Shown here in pieces: positions 24,544-32,882 of a DNA stretch of 64,000 nt. Numbering within the stretch: position 1 is the stretch's first letter; every line of letters begins with the position of its first letter. The notes below the pieces were generated by a model, which ran no database searches, was not told the DNA's origin, and saw only the letters and a list, made by a program, of their open reading frames with translations. The stretch covers positions 62,001 through 126,000 of the forward strand of contig NZ_JBBCBW010000011.1 in NCBI RefSeq assembly GCF_037204085.1. The letters are read 5' to 3'. Source of the stretch: Variovorax sp037204085. GTDB lineage: Bacteria; Pseudomonadota; Gammaproteobacteria; Burkholderiales; Burkholderiaceae_C. Position numbers and translations under genes: made by a program.

Positions 24544-25608
24544 ATGACCATCCAGACCGACGATTTCGCCCCCGCACCGCCCCGCGTGGTGTCCGCCGCC
24601 CCGGCTTCGCCCCAGGAAGAGGCGATCGAGCGGGCGCTGCGCCCCAAGCTGCTCGACGAATACGTCGGCCAGGCCAAGGTGCGCGAGCAGCTCGAAATCT
24701 TCATTGGCGCGGCGCGCAAGCGCAAGGAAGCGCTCGACCACGTGCTGCTGTTCGGCCCGCCCGGCCTCGGCAAGACCACGCTGTCGCACATCATTGCGGC
24801 CGAACTGGGCGTGAACCTGCGCCAGACCTCCGGCCCCGTACTCGAAAAGCCCAAGGACCTGGCGGCGCTGCTGACCAACCTGGAGCCCAACGATGTGCTC
24901 TTCATCGACGAGATCCACCGCCTGAGCCCGGTGGTCGAGGAAATCCTCTACCCCGCGCTGGAGGACTACCAGATCGACATCATGATCGGCGAAGGCCCCG
25001 CGGCGCGCAGCATCAAGCTCGACCTGCAGCCCTTCACGCTGGTGGGCGCCACCACGCGTGCCGGCATGCTCACCAACCCGCTGCGCGACCGCTTCGGCAT
25101 CGTGGCGCGGCTGGAGTTCTACACGCCCGAGGAACTGGCGCTCATCGTGCGGCGCAGCGCCGGGCTGCTCAAGGTCGAAACGGACGAAGCCGGCGGCTTC
25201 GAGATTGCGCGCCGTTCGCGCGGCACGCCCCGCATTGCCAACCGCCTGCTGCGGCGCGTTCGCGACTACGCCGAGGTGAAGGGCACCGGCCGCATCACCG
25301 AAGAGATTGCGCACAAGGCCCTCGCCATGCTGGACGTCGATCCGCAGGGCTTCGACCTGATGGACCGCAAGCTGCTCGAGGCGGTGATCCACCGGTTCGA
25401 CGGCGGGCCCGTGGGCCTGGACAACGTGGCGGCCAGCATCGGCGAGGAGCGCGACACCATCGAGGACGTGATCGAGCCGTATCTCATTCAACAGGGCTAC
25501 CTGCAGCGCACTCCGCGCGGGCGCATTGCCACGCTGGCGGCCTACCGCCACCTGGGCGTGACGCCGCCTTCGAGCCGCTCCGACGGACAGGACCTTTTCG
25601 GAATCTGA
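24544..25608 (+). CDS. ruvB: Holliday junction ATP-dependent helicase RuvB
   Basis: 354 residues. AAA+ motor that drives branch migration with RuvA. Walker A GPPGLGKT at residues 71-78, Walker B LFIDEIHR, sensor 1 LVGATTRAGML, arginine finger region LRDRFGI, and the C-terminal winged helix ending in AAYRHLGV. ATG 24544 is chosen because it gives a normal N-terminus (MTIQTDDFAP); the longer frame would pass through the repeat. Confidence 0.98.
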   Translation: MTIQTDDFAPAPPRVVSAAPASPQEEAIERALRPKLLDEYVGQAKVREQLEIFIGAARKRKEALDHVLLFGPPGLGKTTLSHIIAAELGVNLRQTSGPVLEKPKDLAALLTNLEPNDVLFIDEIHRLSPVVEEILYPALEDYQIDIMIGEGPAARSIKLDLQPFTLVGATTRAGMLTNPLRDRFGIVARLEFYTPEELALIVRRSAGLLKVETDEAGGFEIARRSRGTPRIANRLLRRVRDYAEVKGTGRITEEIAHKALAMLDVDPQGFDLMDRKLLEAVIHRFDGGPVGLDNVAASIGEERDTIEDVIEPYLIQQGYLQRTPRGRIATLAAYRHLGVTPPSSRSDGQDLFGI

Positions 25609-25618
25609 GTTTTACCCA

Positions 25619-26599
25619 ATGCATACCCATGACCTGAGTGCCTGGCAGCACGACCACCACTTCGGCGCAGGCAACGAATCGGCCGAGCGCAGCACCCGCC
25701 TCGTGATGTGGATCACCGTCGCAGCCATGGTGGTCGAGATTGGCGCCGGCTGGTGGTTCAACTCCATGGCGCTCTTGGCCGACGGCTGGCACATGAGTTC
25801 TCATGCGCTGGCCATCGGCCTGAGCGCCTTTGCCTATGCGGCGGCGCGGCGCTACGCGCACGATCCGCGCTTTGCGTTCGGTACCTGGAAAATCGAAGTG
25901 CTGGGCGGCTTTGCGAGCGCGCTGATGCTGCTCGGCGTTGCGGTGCTGATGGTGGTGGGCTCCATCGAACGGCTGCTCTCACCTTCGGCCATCCATTACC
26001 GCGAAGCCGTGGCGGTGGCCGTGCTGGGGCTGGTGGTCAACCTAGTCTGCGCGCGGCTGCTCGGGTCGGCGCACCACCACGGGCATGGGCAAGACCATGG
26101 CCATGCGCGTCATCACGACGGCGATCACGGCCAGGCACACGGCTCCCACGGCCCTCACGGCCACGACCTGAACCTGCGCTCCGCCTACCTGCATGTGGTG
26201 GCCGACGCCGCCACCTCGGTGCTCGCCATTGCGGCGCTGCTGGGCGGCTGGTTCTTCGGCTGGTCATGGCTCGACCCGATGATGGGCATCGTCGGCGCAG
26301 TGCTGGTGTCGGTGTGGGCCAAGGGGCTGCTGAAGGAAACCGGCAAGGTGCTGCTCGACCGCGAGATGGACCATCCCGTAGCCGCCGAAATCCGCGAAGG
26401 CATCGAGACCGGCTTGGCCGCTTCGGAAACGCGCGTGGTCGACCTGCACGTGTGGCGCGTGGGCCGCGAGGCTTATGCCTGTGCGCTCACGGTGGTGACG
26501 CATTCACCCACGCTTTCAGCCGACGAGGTGCGTGCCTGCTTCTCGATGCACGACGAAATCCGCCACTCGACGGTGGAAATCCAGCGCTGCGCATCCTGA
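25619..26599 (+). CDS. dmeF: CDF-family Co(II)/Ni(II) efflux transporter DmeF
   Basis: 326 residues. Begins MHTHDLSAWQHDHHF, the His-rich N-terminus typical of DmeF. The metal sites are LLADGWHMSSHA (helix 2) and HVVADAATS (helix 5). A very His-rich cytoplasmic loop, about residues 150-180, contains repeated HG/HGH units. In Cupriavidus DmeF exports cobalt and contributes to nickel resistance. Ten bases after ruvB, probably by read-through only. Confidence 0.92.
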   Translation: MHTHDLSAWQHDHHFGAGNESAERSTRLVMWITVAAMVVEIGAGWWFNSMALLADGWHMSSHALAIGLSAFAYAAARRYAHDPRFAFGTWKIEVLGGFASALMLLGVAVLMVVGSIERLLSPSAIHYREAVAVAVLGLVVNLVCARLLGSAHHHGHGQDHGHARHHDGDHGQAHGSHGPHGHDLNLRSAYLHVVADAATSVLAIAALLGGWFFGWSWLDPMMGIVGAVLVSVWAKGLLKETGKVLLDREMDHPVAAEIREGIETGLAASETRVVDLHVWRVGREAYACALTVVTHSPTLSADEVRACFSMHDEIRHSTVEIQRCAS

Positions 26600-26696
26600 G
26601 CTGACTGATGCAGGGCGTGGCCTCCTGGCCACGCGTCACCGGAGTGTCACGGGAACGCCATCGCGGCGTCATGCCGGGGTGGGAGCCTACCCGTCC

Positions 26697-27569
26697 ATGC
26701 AACGCGACGATGCTTTCCTCCGCGCATGGCGCGACACCGCGACCCGGGCCCCTGAGCCGGAGGACGACGATCTCGCGCGCCCGCCGCTGCGCTATCGCAC
26801 CCTCTGGATCTCCGATTTGCACCTGGGCACGCCCGGCTGCCAGGCCCGCGCGCTGCTCGACTTCCTGAAGCACACGGAGTGCGAAACCCTGTTCCTGGTC
26901 GGCGACATCATCGACGGCTGGCAGCTCAAGCGCCACTGGTACTGGCCGCAGGCCCACAACGACGTGATCCAGAAGCTGCTGCGCAAGGCGCGCAAGGGCA
27001 CCCGCGTGATCTTCATCCCGGGCAACCACGACGAGTTTGCGCGCAAGTACCTGCACCACAACTTCGGCGGCATCGACGTGGCCGAGGAATGGATCCATGA
27101 GACGGCCGATGGCCGCAAGCTCTGGATCATTCACGGCGACCTGTTCGACGGCGTGATCCAGTGCGCCAAGTGGCTGGCGCACGTGGGCGATTCGCTCTAC
27201 GAGTTCACGCTCAAGCTCAATCGGCACCTCAACTCGCTGCGCGCGCGCATGGGGCTGCCGTACTGGTCGCTTTCCAAGTACCTCAAGGGCAAGGTCAAGC
27301 GTGCGGTGAGCTACGTGGGCGACTTCGAAAACGCGGTAGCGCGCGAAGCCCGCAAGCGCGGCGTGCAGGGCGTGGTCTGCGGCCACATCCACCACGCCGA
27401 AATGCGCGACATCGACGGCATCCTCTACTGCAACGACGGCGACTGGGTCGAAAGCCTCACGGCGCTGGCCGAGCATGCCGACGGCACGCTGGAGATCATC
27501 GACTGGGCGCAGCACATGCCGGTGCCCGCAAAGGCCGGCGCACAGCGCGGCGAGGCCGTCGCAGCCTGA
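26697..27569 (+). CDS. LpxH-like metallophosphoesterase (UDP-2,3-diacylglucosamine diphosphatase family)
   Basis: 290 residues from ATG 26697. Calcineurin-like dimetal motifs in order: SDLHLG, VGDIIDGW, GNHDE and CGHIHHAEM. The length and the LYEFTLKLNRHLNSLR region place it in the COG2908 group with LpxH, but outside canonical LpxH (about 240 residues). It may cleave UDP-diacylglucosamine in lipid A synthesis or act on another pyrophosphate. The N-terminal 30 residues are Pro/Asp-rich and poorly conserved. Confidence 0.8.
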   Translation: MQRDDAFLRAWRDTATRAPEPEDDDLARPPLRYRTLWISDLHLGTPGCQARALLDFLKHTECETLFLVGDIIDGWQLKRHWYWPQAHNDVIQKLLRKARKGTRVIFIPGNHDEFARKYLHHNFGGIDVAEEWIHETADGRKLWIIHGDLFDGVIQCAKWLAHVGDSLYEFTLKLNRHLNSLRARMGLPYWSLSKYLKGKVKRAVSYVGDFENAVAREARKRGVQGVVCGHIHHAEMRDIDGILYCNDGDWVESLTALAEHADGTLEIIDWAQHMPVPAKAGAQRGEAVAA

Positions 27570-27580
27570 ACAGGGGCGGC

Positions 27581-27829
27581 TCAGTGGTCTCGCGGCGGGC
27601 TCTTGGCCGATTGGCCGAGGTGTTGTTGCCGCCAGGTGTCGTAGTGCCGCAGCATGGTCTTGCCCACTTCGTCCATCCACAGCCACCAGGCCAGCGCAAC
27701 GTTTTCTGCGCCGGTGGGTTCGGCAAGCGGGTCGGCCAGCGGTGCGGCATGTGCCAGCGGATCCGGCAATTCGTAGTCGCACAGCCGCTCGACGCTGGCG
27801 TGCGAGAAATTCGTAGCGACGAGGCTCAA
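27581..27829 (-). CDS. Small conserved-looking hypothetical protein
   Basis: 82 residues from a TTG start with AAGGAGAG eight bases upstream. The sequence has a Trp-rich segment VALAWWLWMDEVGKTMLRHY, then a basic C-terminus (SAKSPPRDH). No ATG lies in frame near this site; a longer frame reaches 27940 without a ribosome site. Convergent with the LpxH-like gene. I do not recognise the family; the strong Shine-Dalgarno is the main reason to call it. Confidence 0.6.
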   Translation of the reverse strand: MSLVATNFSHASVERLCDYELPDPLAHAAPLADPLAEPTGAENVALAWWLWMDEVGKTMLRHYDTWRQQHLGQSAKSPPRDH

Positions 27830-28007
27830 GGTTGCTCTCCTTCGAGTGGCGCGTTCTGGGGCGCCTAAGAACAACTCCCGTAACGAATTGGAACAGTTAA
27901 TGAGCGATGTGGCGCCTCGGGCAATCCCGAACGAAAACAAAAGAACTCAAAAATGGGAGATGCGCGACCGCGACGCCGACCGTCTCCAAGGCGCCTATGC
28001 TGCCAAC

Positions 28008-29300
28008 TCAGCGCCGCATCGTGTCAAGCTGTGTCACAGGCGGACTGTCGTTGCCCCATGACCCGCGGATGAAGGTGAGCACCGCCGCCACGTCGGCCGC
28101 ATCGAGCAGGTGCCCGAACGGCGGCATGCCGTAAGGCCGCGGATTGCCTTCGGTGGAGGGCAGGTAGCCGCCGTGCGCGATCACCTGGATCAGGTTTGCC
28201 GTCTGCGCCATGTTCACTGCGCGGTTGCCTGCCAGCGGCGGAAACGCCCCCGGCACTCCCTGGCCCTGGTCGCCATGGCAATAGGCGCAGCGCTGGTCGT
28301 AGATCTTCGCGCCGCGCACCATGGTGCCGGCGTCCCTGCGCACGGAGGTGGCGGGGCGCACGGACGCGCTGGGCGCCGGAGCCGGCGCGCCGGGCAGGTC
28401 CTTCAAATAGCTCGCCATCGCGGCCAGATCGGCTTCGCTCAGGTACTGCGTGCTGCGAAACACCACGTCGGCCATCGGCCCCATGACGGAGCCGCGCGGT
28501 GCGATGCCGCTCTTGAGCAGCGCGACCACTTCGGCCGTGGGCCAGTCGGCCACGCCCGCCTCGTGCGGATCGGCAAGCGAAGGCGCATACCAGTTCTCCA
28601 CCGCGATCAACCCGCCCGAAAGGCCGAGTTGGGTCTGCGTTGCGCCCAACGAATCGCGCGGACCATGGCAGGCAATGCAGTGGCCCAACCCGCCGACCAG
28701 GTACGCACCGCGGTTCCATTCAGCAGGCTTGCCGGCGTTCGCGACGAAGCTCTCGGGCTTGAAGGAAAGGGCCCGCCACACCGCCAACGCGGCCTGCGTG
28801 TCGTACGGAAAGCGCAGCCGGTGCGCCAGATTGGGCACCGGCGCGGGCGGCACGCTGCGCAGGTAGGCGTAGATGGCGTCCGAATCTTCACGCGTGACCT
28901 GCGTGAAGTTGGGATACGGGAACGCGGGATACAGCAGCCGGCCGTCCTTGCTGCGGCCGTTGTGCATGGCGCGCCAGAAGTGCGCGCTGCTCCAGCTGCC
29001 GATGCCGGATTTTTCATCGGGCGTCAGGTTGCTCGAGTACACGGTGCCGAATGGTGTCTCGATCGGCAGGCCGCCCGCATAGGGCTGGCCGCCTCGCGTG
29101 GTGTGGCAGCCGGCGCAGTTGCCGGCCAGCGCAAGATAGCGCCCGCGCTCGACCTGCTGGGGCGTGGCGTTGAAGGCCTCGGCGTGTTCGGGCAGCGGGT
29201 CTTCGCCGCGCAGGTTCAGCGCCACGATGCCGCCGGCCGCGCCGCCGAGCAGCAGCACCACAACGAGCAATGTCCAACCGAGATATCGCATCTTCTTCAT
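28008..29300 (-). CDS. Membrane-anchored triheme cytochrome c
   Basis: 430 residues. An N-terminal transmembrane anchor (residues 9-30) is followed by three cytochrome c domains with heme motifs CAGCH (62-66), CIACH (208-212) and CAYCH (338-342). The layout resembles the cytochrome subunit of membrane alcohol/aldehyde/gluconate dehydrogenases, but no dehydrogenase gene is next to it. Periplasmic electron transfer is the likely role. It lies seven bases after a diheme cytochrome gene and is probably co-transcribed. Confidence 0.92.
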   Translation of the reverse strand: MKKMRYLGWTLLVVVLLLGGAAGGIVALNLRGEDPLPEHAEAFNATPQQVERGRYLALAGNCAGCHTTRGGQPYAGGLPIETPFGTVYSSNLTPDEKSGIGSWSSAHFWRAMHNGRSKDGRLLYPAFPYPNFTQVTREDSDAIYAYLRSVPPAPVPNLAHRLRFPYDTQAALAVWRALSFKPESFVANAGKPAEWNRGAYLVGGLGHCIACHGPRDSLGATQTQLGLSGGLIAVENWYAPSLADPHEAGVADWPTAEVVALLKSGIAPRGSVMGPMADVVFRSTQYLSEADLAAMASYLKDLPGAPAPAPSASVRPATSVRRDAGTMVRGAKIYDQRCAYCHGDQGQGVPGAFPPLAGNRAVNMAQTANLIQVIAHGGYLPSTEGNPRPYGMPPFGHLLDAADVAAVLTFIRGSWGNDSPPVTQLDTMRR

Positions 29301-29307
29301 GGCCGCC

Positions 29308-30015
29308 TCACTTCGGCATGCCGCCGCACGCGATCGGCAGCGGTGCGGGCAAAGATGACACGGGCTTCGGATCGGCCGGCATGGGCTGCACCGCAAGCCA
29401 GCTGGCCACGGCGTTGATGTCGGCGGTGGTCATGCGGCGGCCGATCTCGGCCATGCAGTCGGGCGCAAGAGCATGCCGCTCGCTGGTCAGCCAGGCGCCT
29501 AGCTGCGAAGACACGTAGAGGCGCGGCAGCCCGAGCAGCCCCGGAATGGCCGGCTGCACGCCGGTGAGCGCAGCACCGTGGCATTGCACGCAGGCCGGAA
29601 TGCGGCGGGCCGCATCGCCTTCGAGCGCCAGTTGCCGGCCGCGCGCCATCTGCGCGGGCGTCGCGTCGCTCGCGGGCGAGACGGGCGGGTAGGGCAGGTC
29701 CAGGCCCGCAAAGTACTCGGCCATTTCCATCAGGTACGCATCGGAGAGGTGCTGCACCATGTAGGTCATGTCGGCATTGAAGCGCCGGCCGTCGCGAAAG
29801 CTCCGCAGCTGGTTGAACAGGTATCCGGCGGGTTTGCCCGAAAGGCGCGGAAAGTAGCCGGCATTTGTCGTGGCGCCTTCGCGTCCGTGGCAGGCAATGC
29901 AGGCCGCCACGCGCTGCTCGATGCCGCTGGCCGCCATGGCAGCCCCGTGGCCGCCGAGCAGCAACAGCAATGCGACTCCTGCAAGGCCTCCGAAGAAGTG
30001 GCGCACGGTCTTCAT
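29308..30015 (-). CDS. Periplasmic diheme cytochrome c (c4-like)
   Basis: 235 residues. The signal peptide ends near GAAMAAS, and two heme motifs follow: CIACH (39-43) and CVQCH (142-146), each in a class I cytochrome domain. A cytochrome c4-like electron shuttle to a terminal oxidase is the best guess. The start overlaps the DUF2970 stop by one base (TGATG), so three genes form one operon. Confidence 0.9.
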   Translation of the reverse strand: MKTVRHFFGGLAGVALLLLLGGHGAAMAASGIEQRVAACIACHGREGATTNAGYFPRLSGKPAGYLFNQLRSFRDGRRFNADMTYMVQHLSDAYLMEMAEYFAGLDLPYPPVSPASDATPAQMARGRQLALEGDAARRIPACVQCHGAALTGVQPAIPGLLGLPRLYVSSQLGAWLTSERHALAPDCMAEIGRRMTTADINAVASWLAVQPMPADPKPVSSLPAPLPIACGGMPK

Positions 30016-30203
30016 CACGTGCCGGCCGCAAAGTGCGCAAGCGCCAGCAGCCCCGCAATGAGCAGCAGCACCGTGACCAGCGCCACGCCGATCAGCGGCA
30101 GCACCCCGACCTGCTCGGTGCGGCGGTCGGCATCCGCGCGGCGGCCACCCAGCCCGATGAAACTCCAGAGAACGGCGCGTACCGCGCGCATAAGGTTGAC
30201 CAT
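30015..30203 (-). CDS. DUF2970-type small membrane protein
   Basis: 62 residues from ATG 30203. MRAVRAVLWSFIGLGGRRADADR followed by a single transmembrane helix (about 37-58) is the DUF2970 pattern, a protein often found beside cytochrome oxidase genes in beta-proteobacteria. First gene of the cytochrome operon. Function unknown. Confidence 0.8.
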   Translation of the reverse strand: MVNLMRAVRAVLWSFIGLGGRRADADRRTEQVGVLPLIGVALVTVLLLIAGLLALAHFAAGT

Positions 30204-30299
30204 GCACCGACTGTGCCGCAACCGCACGCAAAAAAACAGATGCAGTTCCGGATCAAATCACCGGTGCAGATAAAGTCCCCCGATGAAAGCAGCCCCGCG

Positions 30300-31751
30300 A
30301 TGAAGCGCTACGAAGCCCTTGCCGCCGACATCGAGGCGTCGATTCGCCAGGGCACCCTGAAGACCGGCGACCGCTTGCCTTCGGTGCGGCAGACCGGCGA
30401 GAGCCGGGGCGTGAGCGCGTCCACCGTGTTCCAGGCGTACTACCTGCTCGAGGCGCGCGGGCTGGTGCGCGCGCGCGACCGCTCGGGCTACTACGTCACG
30501 GCCGGTGGACTGCGCGATGCCCCGCCCGAGGCCAACCTCACCTCGCGCCCGGCCGAGGGGCCGAAGTCGCTCGACGTGAGCGGCCATGTGTTCGACATTC
30601 TCGAAGCCAGCATGTCGCGCAAGGTGGTTCCTTTCGGCTCGGCGTTTCCGAGCCCGCTGCTGTTCCCGCTCGCGCGGCTGGGCCAGTTCATGGCCGCCAG
30701 CGCCAAGTCGCTCGACCCGTGGAGCACGGTGGACGACCTCACGCCCGGCAGCGCGGCATTGCGCCGGCAGATTGCGCTGCGCTACCTGGGCGACGGCATG
30801 CAGGTGCCGGCCGATGAAATCGTCATCACCAACGGCGCGCTCGAGGCGCTCAACCTGTGCCTTGCGGCGGTGACGCGGCCCGGCGATTCAGTGATCGTCG
30901 AATCGCCCACCTTCTATGCGGCCCTGCAGGCGCTGGAGCGTATGGGGCTGCGCGCCATCGAGGTGCCGACGCATCCCGGCGAAGGCATCGACCTCGACGC
31001 GCTGGAACTCGCCATTGCGGCCCACCGGCCCAAGGCCTGCTGGCTGATGACCACCTTCCAGAACCCGCTCGGCAGCCTCATGCCCGATGCCAAGAAGAAG
31101 GCGCTGGTAGAACTGCTCGCGCGGCACGTGCTGCCGCTGATCGAAGACGACGTGTACGCAGAGCTTTATTTCGGCGACCGGCGCCCGCCTCCGGCCAAGG
31201 CCTTCGACACGCAGGGCCTCGTGCTGCATTGCTCTTCGTTCTCGAAGTGCCTGGCGCCGGGCTACCGCATCGGATGGGCGTCGGCAGGGCGCTTTGCGCG
31301 CTCGGTGGCACGGCTGAAGCTCACCACCACGCTCAGCACCTCGGTGCCTGCGCAACTCGCGCTGGCAAGCTATCTGGAGAAGGGCGGCCTCGACAAGCAC
31401 CTGCGCAAGCTGCGCCAGACTTTGGCTCTTCAGCAAGCGAGCTTTGCGCAAGCCGTGGGCCACTACTTTCCAGCGGGCACGCGCGCCACGCGGCCGCTTG
31501 GCGGGTATTTCATGTGGGTCGAGTTGCCGGCGCATGTGAATGCGCTCGACATTCATCGCCAGGCGCTGGAGCTTGGCATCAGCGTGGCCCCGGGGCCCAT
31601 TTTTTCGGCGACGCGCGGCTTCGCGCATTGCCTGCGCCTGAACTACGGCCATGCCTGGGACGCGCAAGCCGAAAAGGCGATGCAGACGCTGGGGCATTTG
31701 GTGGCCGAGGCGGCGGCCGGCAGCCCGGTGCGCGAGAAAATCGCGCCGTGA
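30300..31751 (+). CDS. MocR/PdxR-type transcriptional regulator (GntR-HTH plus aminotransferase)
   Basis: 483 residues from ATG 30300 (503 if ATG 30240 is used). The N-terminal GntR winged helix (MKRYEALAADIEASIRQG, GDRLPSVRQTGESRGVSAST) is followed by a class I aminotransferase-like domain with the PLP lysine in SSFSKCLAPGYRIGW (Lys316). MocR proteins use bound PLP or a PLP-amino acid adduct to control transcription. The shorter start leaves 96 bases to the divergent DUF2970 gene for promoters. The regulated target is not visible, except alkB, which overlaps its stop. Confidence 0.88.
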   Translation: MKRYEALAADIEASIRQGTLKTGDRLPSVRQTGESRGVSASTVFQAYYLLEARGLVRARDRSGYYVTAGGLRDAPPEANLTSRPAEGPKSLDVSGHVFDILEASMSRKVVPFGSAFPSPLLFPLARLGQFMAASAKSLDPWSTVDDLTPGSAALRRQIALRYLGDGMQVPADEIVITNGALEALNLCLAAVTRPGDSVIVESPTFYAALQALERMGLRAIEVPTHPGEGIDLDALELAIAAHRPKACWLMTTFQNPLGSLMPDAKKKALVELLARHVLPLIEDDVYAELYFGDRRPPPAKAFDTQGLVLHCSSFSKCLAPGYRIGWASAGRFARSVARLKLTTTLSTSVPAQLALASYLEKGGLDKHLRKLRQTLALQQASFAQAVGHYFPAGTRATRPLGGYFMWVELPAHVNALDIHRQALELGISVAPGPIFSATRGFAHCLRLNYGHAWDAQAEKAMQTLGHLVAEAAAGSPVREKIAP

Positions 31752-32407
31752 CGCTCGATCTTTTTTCCGATGCTCCAGATGCCGATCTGCCGCGCGGCAA
31801 AGAGGCCATCGGCCCCGGCGCATTCGTGCTGCGTGGTTTCGCGCTTCCATTTGTTGACGAACTTCTGCCCGCATTGAACGAGGTCGAACAGCGCGCCGCA
31901 TTCCGGCACCTCGTTACGCCGGGCGGCCTCACCATGTCCGTGGCAATGACCAACTGCGGCCGCCTCGGCTGGATCTCGGACCGGCGCGGCTACCGCTATG
32001 GCGAACTCGATCCTGAAACCGGCCGGCCGTGGCCACCGATGCCCGCCGTGTTCGAGCGCCTGGCGCAAGCAGCCGCCGCCGAAGCGGGGTACGAAGGCTT
32101 CGCGCCGGACGCCTGCCTGGTCAACCGCTACGAGCCCGGCACGCGCCTGTCGCTGCACCAGGACAAGGACGAGCGCGATTACGGCGCGCCCATCGTCTCG
32201 GTTTCACTCGGCATGCCCGCCATGTTTCTTTTCGGCGGGCTTGCGCGCGGCGACAGGGCTGTGCGCATTCCGCTCGGGCACGGCGATGTCGTCGTCTGGG
32301 GTGGGCCGGACCGGCTGCGCTACCACGGCGTGCTGCCGCTCGAAGACCGGCCGCATGCACTGCTCGGCAGCCGGCGCATCAATCTCACTTTCCGCAAGGC
32401 GGGCTGA
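31748..32407 (+). CDS. alkB: Alpha-ketoglutarate-dependent DNA dealkylase AlkB
   Basis: 219 residues. Fe(II)/2-oxoglutarate dioxygenase that reverses 1-methyladenine and 3-methylcytosine lesions. Iron ligands His137 and Asp139 (HQDKDE) and His193 (RYHGV); 2-oxoglutarate-binding Arg210 and Arg216 in RRINLTFR. The GTG start overlaps the MocR-like stop by four bases (GTGA), giving a two-gene operon. Regulation by an Ada-type regulator, common in enterics, is not seen here. Confidence 0.95.
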   Translation: MTLDLFSDAPDADLPRGKEAIGPGAFVLRGFALPFVDELLPALNEVEQRAAFRHLVTPGGLTMSVAMTNCGRLGWISDRRGYRYGELDPETGRPWPPMPAVFERLAQAAAAEAGYEGFAPDACLVNRYEPGTRLSLHQDKDERDYGAPIVSVSLGMPAMFLFGGLARGDRAVRIPLGHGDVVVWGGPDRLRYHGVLPLEDRPHALLGSRRINLTFRKAG

Positions 32408-32614
32408 GCCAGGCGGCGCTACATTTCGACCAAGTCAAACGGATGACTTGTCCCGCTTTTCTGTGCACAACTCTGTGGGTTGTCTGAGGAACCGGGTCGC
32501 CGGAGCAAGCACTGGCGCGGGTTTGCACCACATTGCCCGCTGAACGGGCACCGGGCGCGGTAGTGGAAAAAACAGGGCCGAAAAGAGCGGAACCGGCACG
32601 CCGCGGAAAACAAA

Positions 32615-32648
32615 AAAGCCTTGCAAGTCGTTGACTTGCAAGGCTTTT
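32615..32648. terminator. Bidirectional terminator between alkB and the tRNA
   Basis: AAAGCCTTGCAAGTC and GACTTGCAAGGCTTT form a perfect 15-bp stem with a GTT loop. Flanking A and T runs let it end the tRNA transcript on the minus strand and alkB on the plus strand. The 200 bases between alkB and this hairpin contain no gene that I can support. Confidence 0.9.
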
Positions 32649-32656
32649 AATGATCT

Positions 32657-32733
32657 TGGTGGCTCTTCACGGATTCGAACCGCGGACCTGTGGATTATGA
32701 TTCCATCGCTCTAACCGACTGAGCTAAAGAGCC
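32657..32733 (-). tRNA. tRNA-Met (CAU anticodon), elongator type
   Basis: 77-nt cloverleaf with encoded CCA. Acceptor GGCTCTT pairs with AAGAGCC. D arm GCTC...GAGC. The anticodon loop ATCATAA gives CAU. The T arm contains GGTTCGAATCC. The first pair is G1-C72, so this is not the initiator. Elongator Met is favoured over lysidine-modified tRNA-Ile2 because the acceptor stem resembles the GGCTACG of E. coli tRNA-Met; the choice is moderately certain. Confidence 0.9.
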
Positions 32734-32736
32734 GTT

Positions 32737-32754
32737 CGGCACAGTTTTGTGCCG
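32737..32754 (-). repeat. Leader hairpin just upstream of the tRNA
   Basis: CGGCACA and TGTGCCG form a perfect 7-bp stem with a 4-base loop, three bases before the mature tRNA 5' end. It would sit in the precursor leader and could influence RNase P access or act as an upstream RNA stabiliser. Confidence 0.6.
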
Positions 32755-32762
32755 AGCCCAAG

Positions 32763-32793
32763 ATTATAGCGCAGGCTGCGGGCCTTCGATCAA
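32763..32793 (-). promoter_or_regulatory. Probable tRNA promoter
   Basis: On the minus strand TTGATC (32788-32793) and a perfect TATAAT (32763-32768), spaced 19 bases, lie about 30 bases before the mature tRNA. The spacing is a little long. Confidence 0.55.
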
Positions 32794-32882
32794 GCTCCGG
32801 CAAGCCGAATGCGGTGTCTTTTTTGCGACGCCCAACCCCGAAGCCGGCTGCCGCTCGTACAAGCCCGGGTGAGAATCCTCCG

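Noticed and set aside
25619..26599. His-rich stretch as a DNA repeat array
   Set aside because: It encodes the metal-binding loop of DmeF in frame, without a regular repeat period.
32657..32733. tRNA-Ile with lysidine-modified CAU anticodon
   Set aside because: The acceptor stem and body resemble elongator tRNA-Met more than tRNA-Ile2; kept as the lesser alternative.
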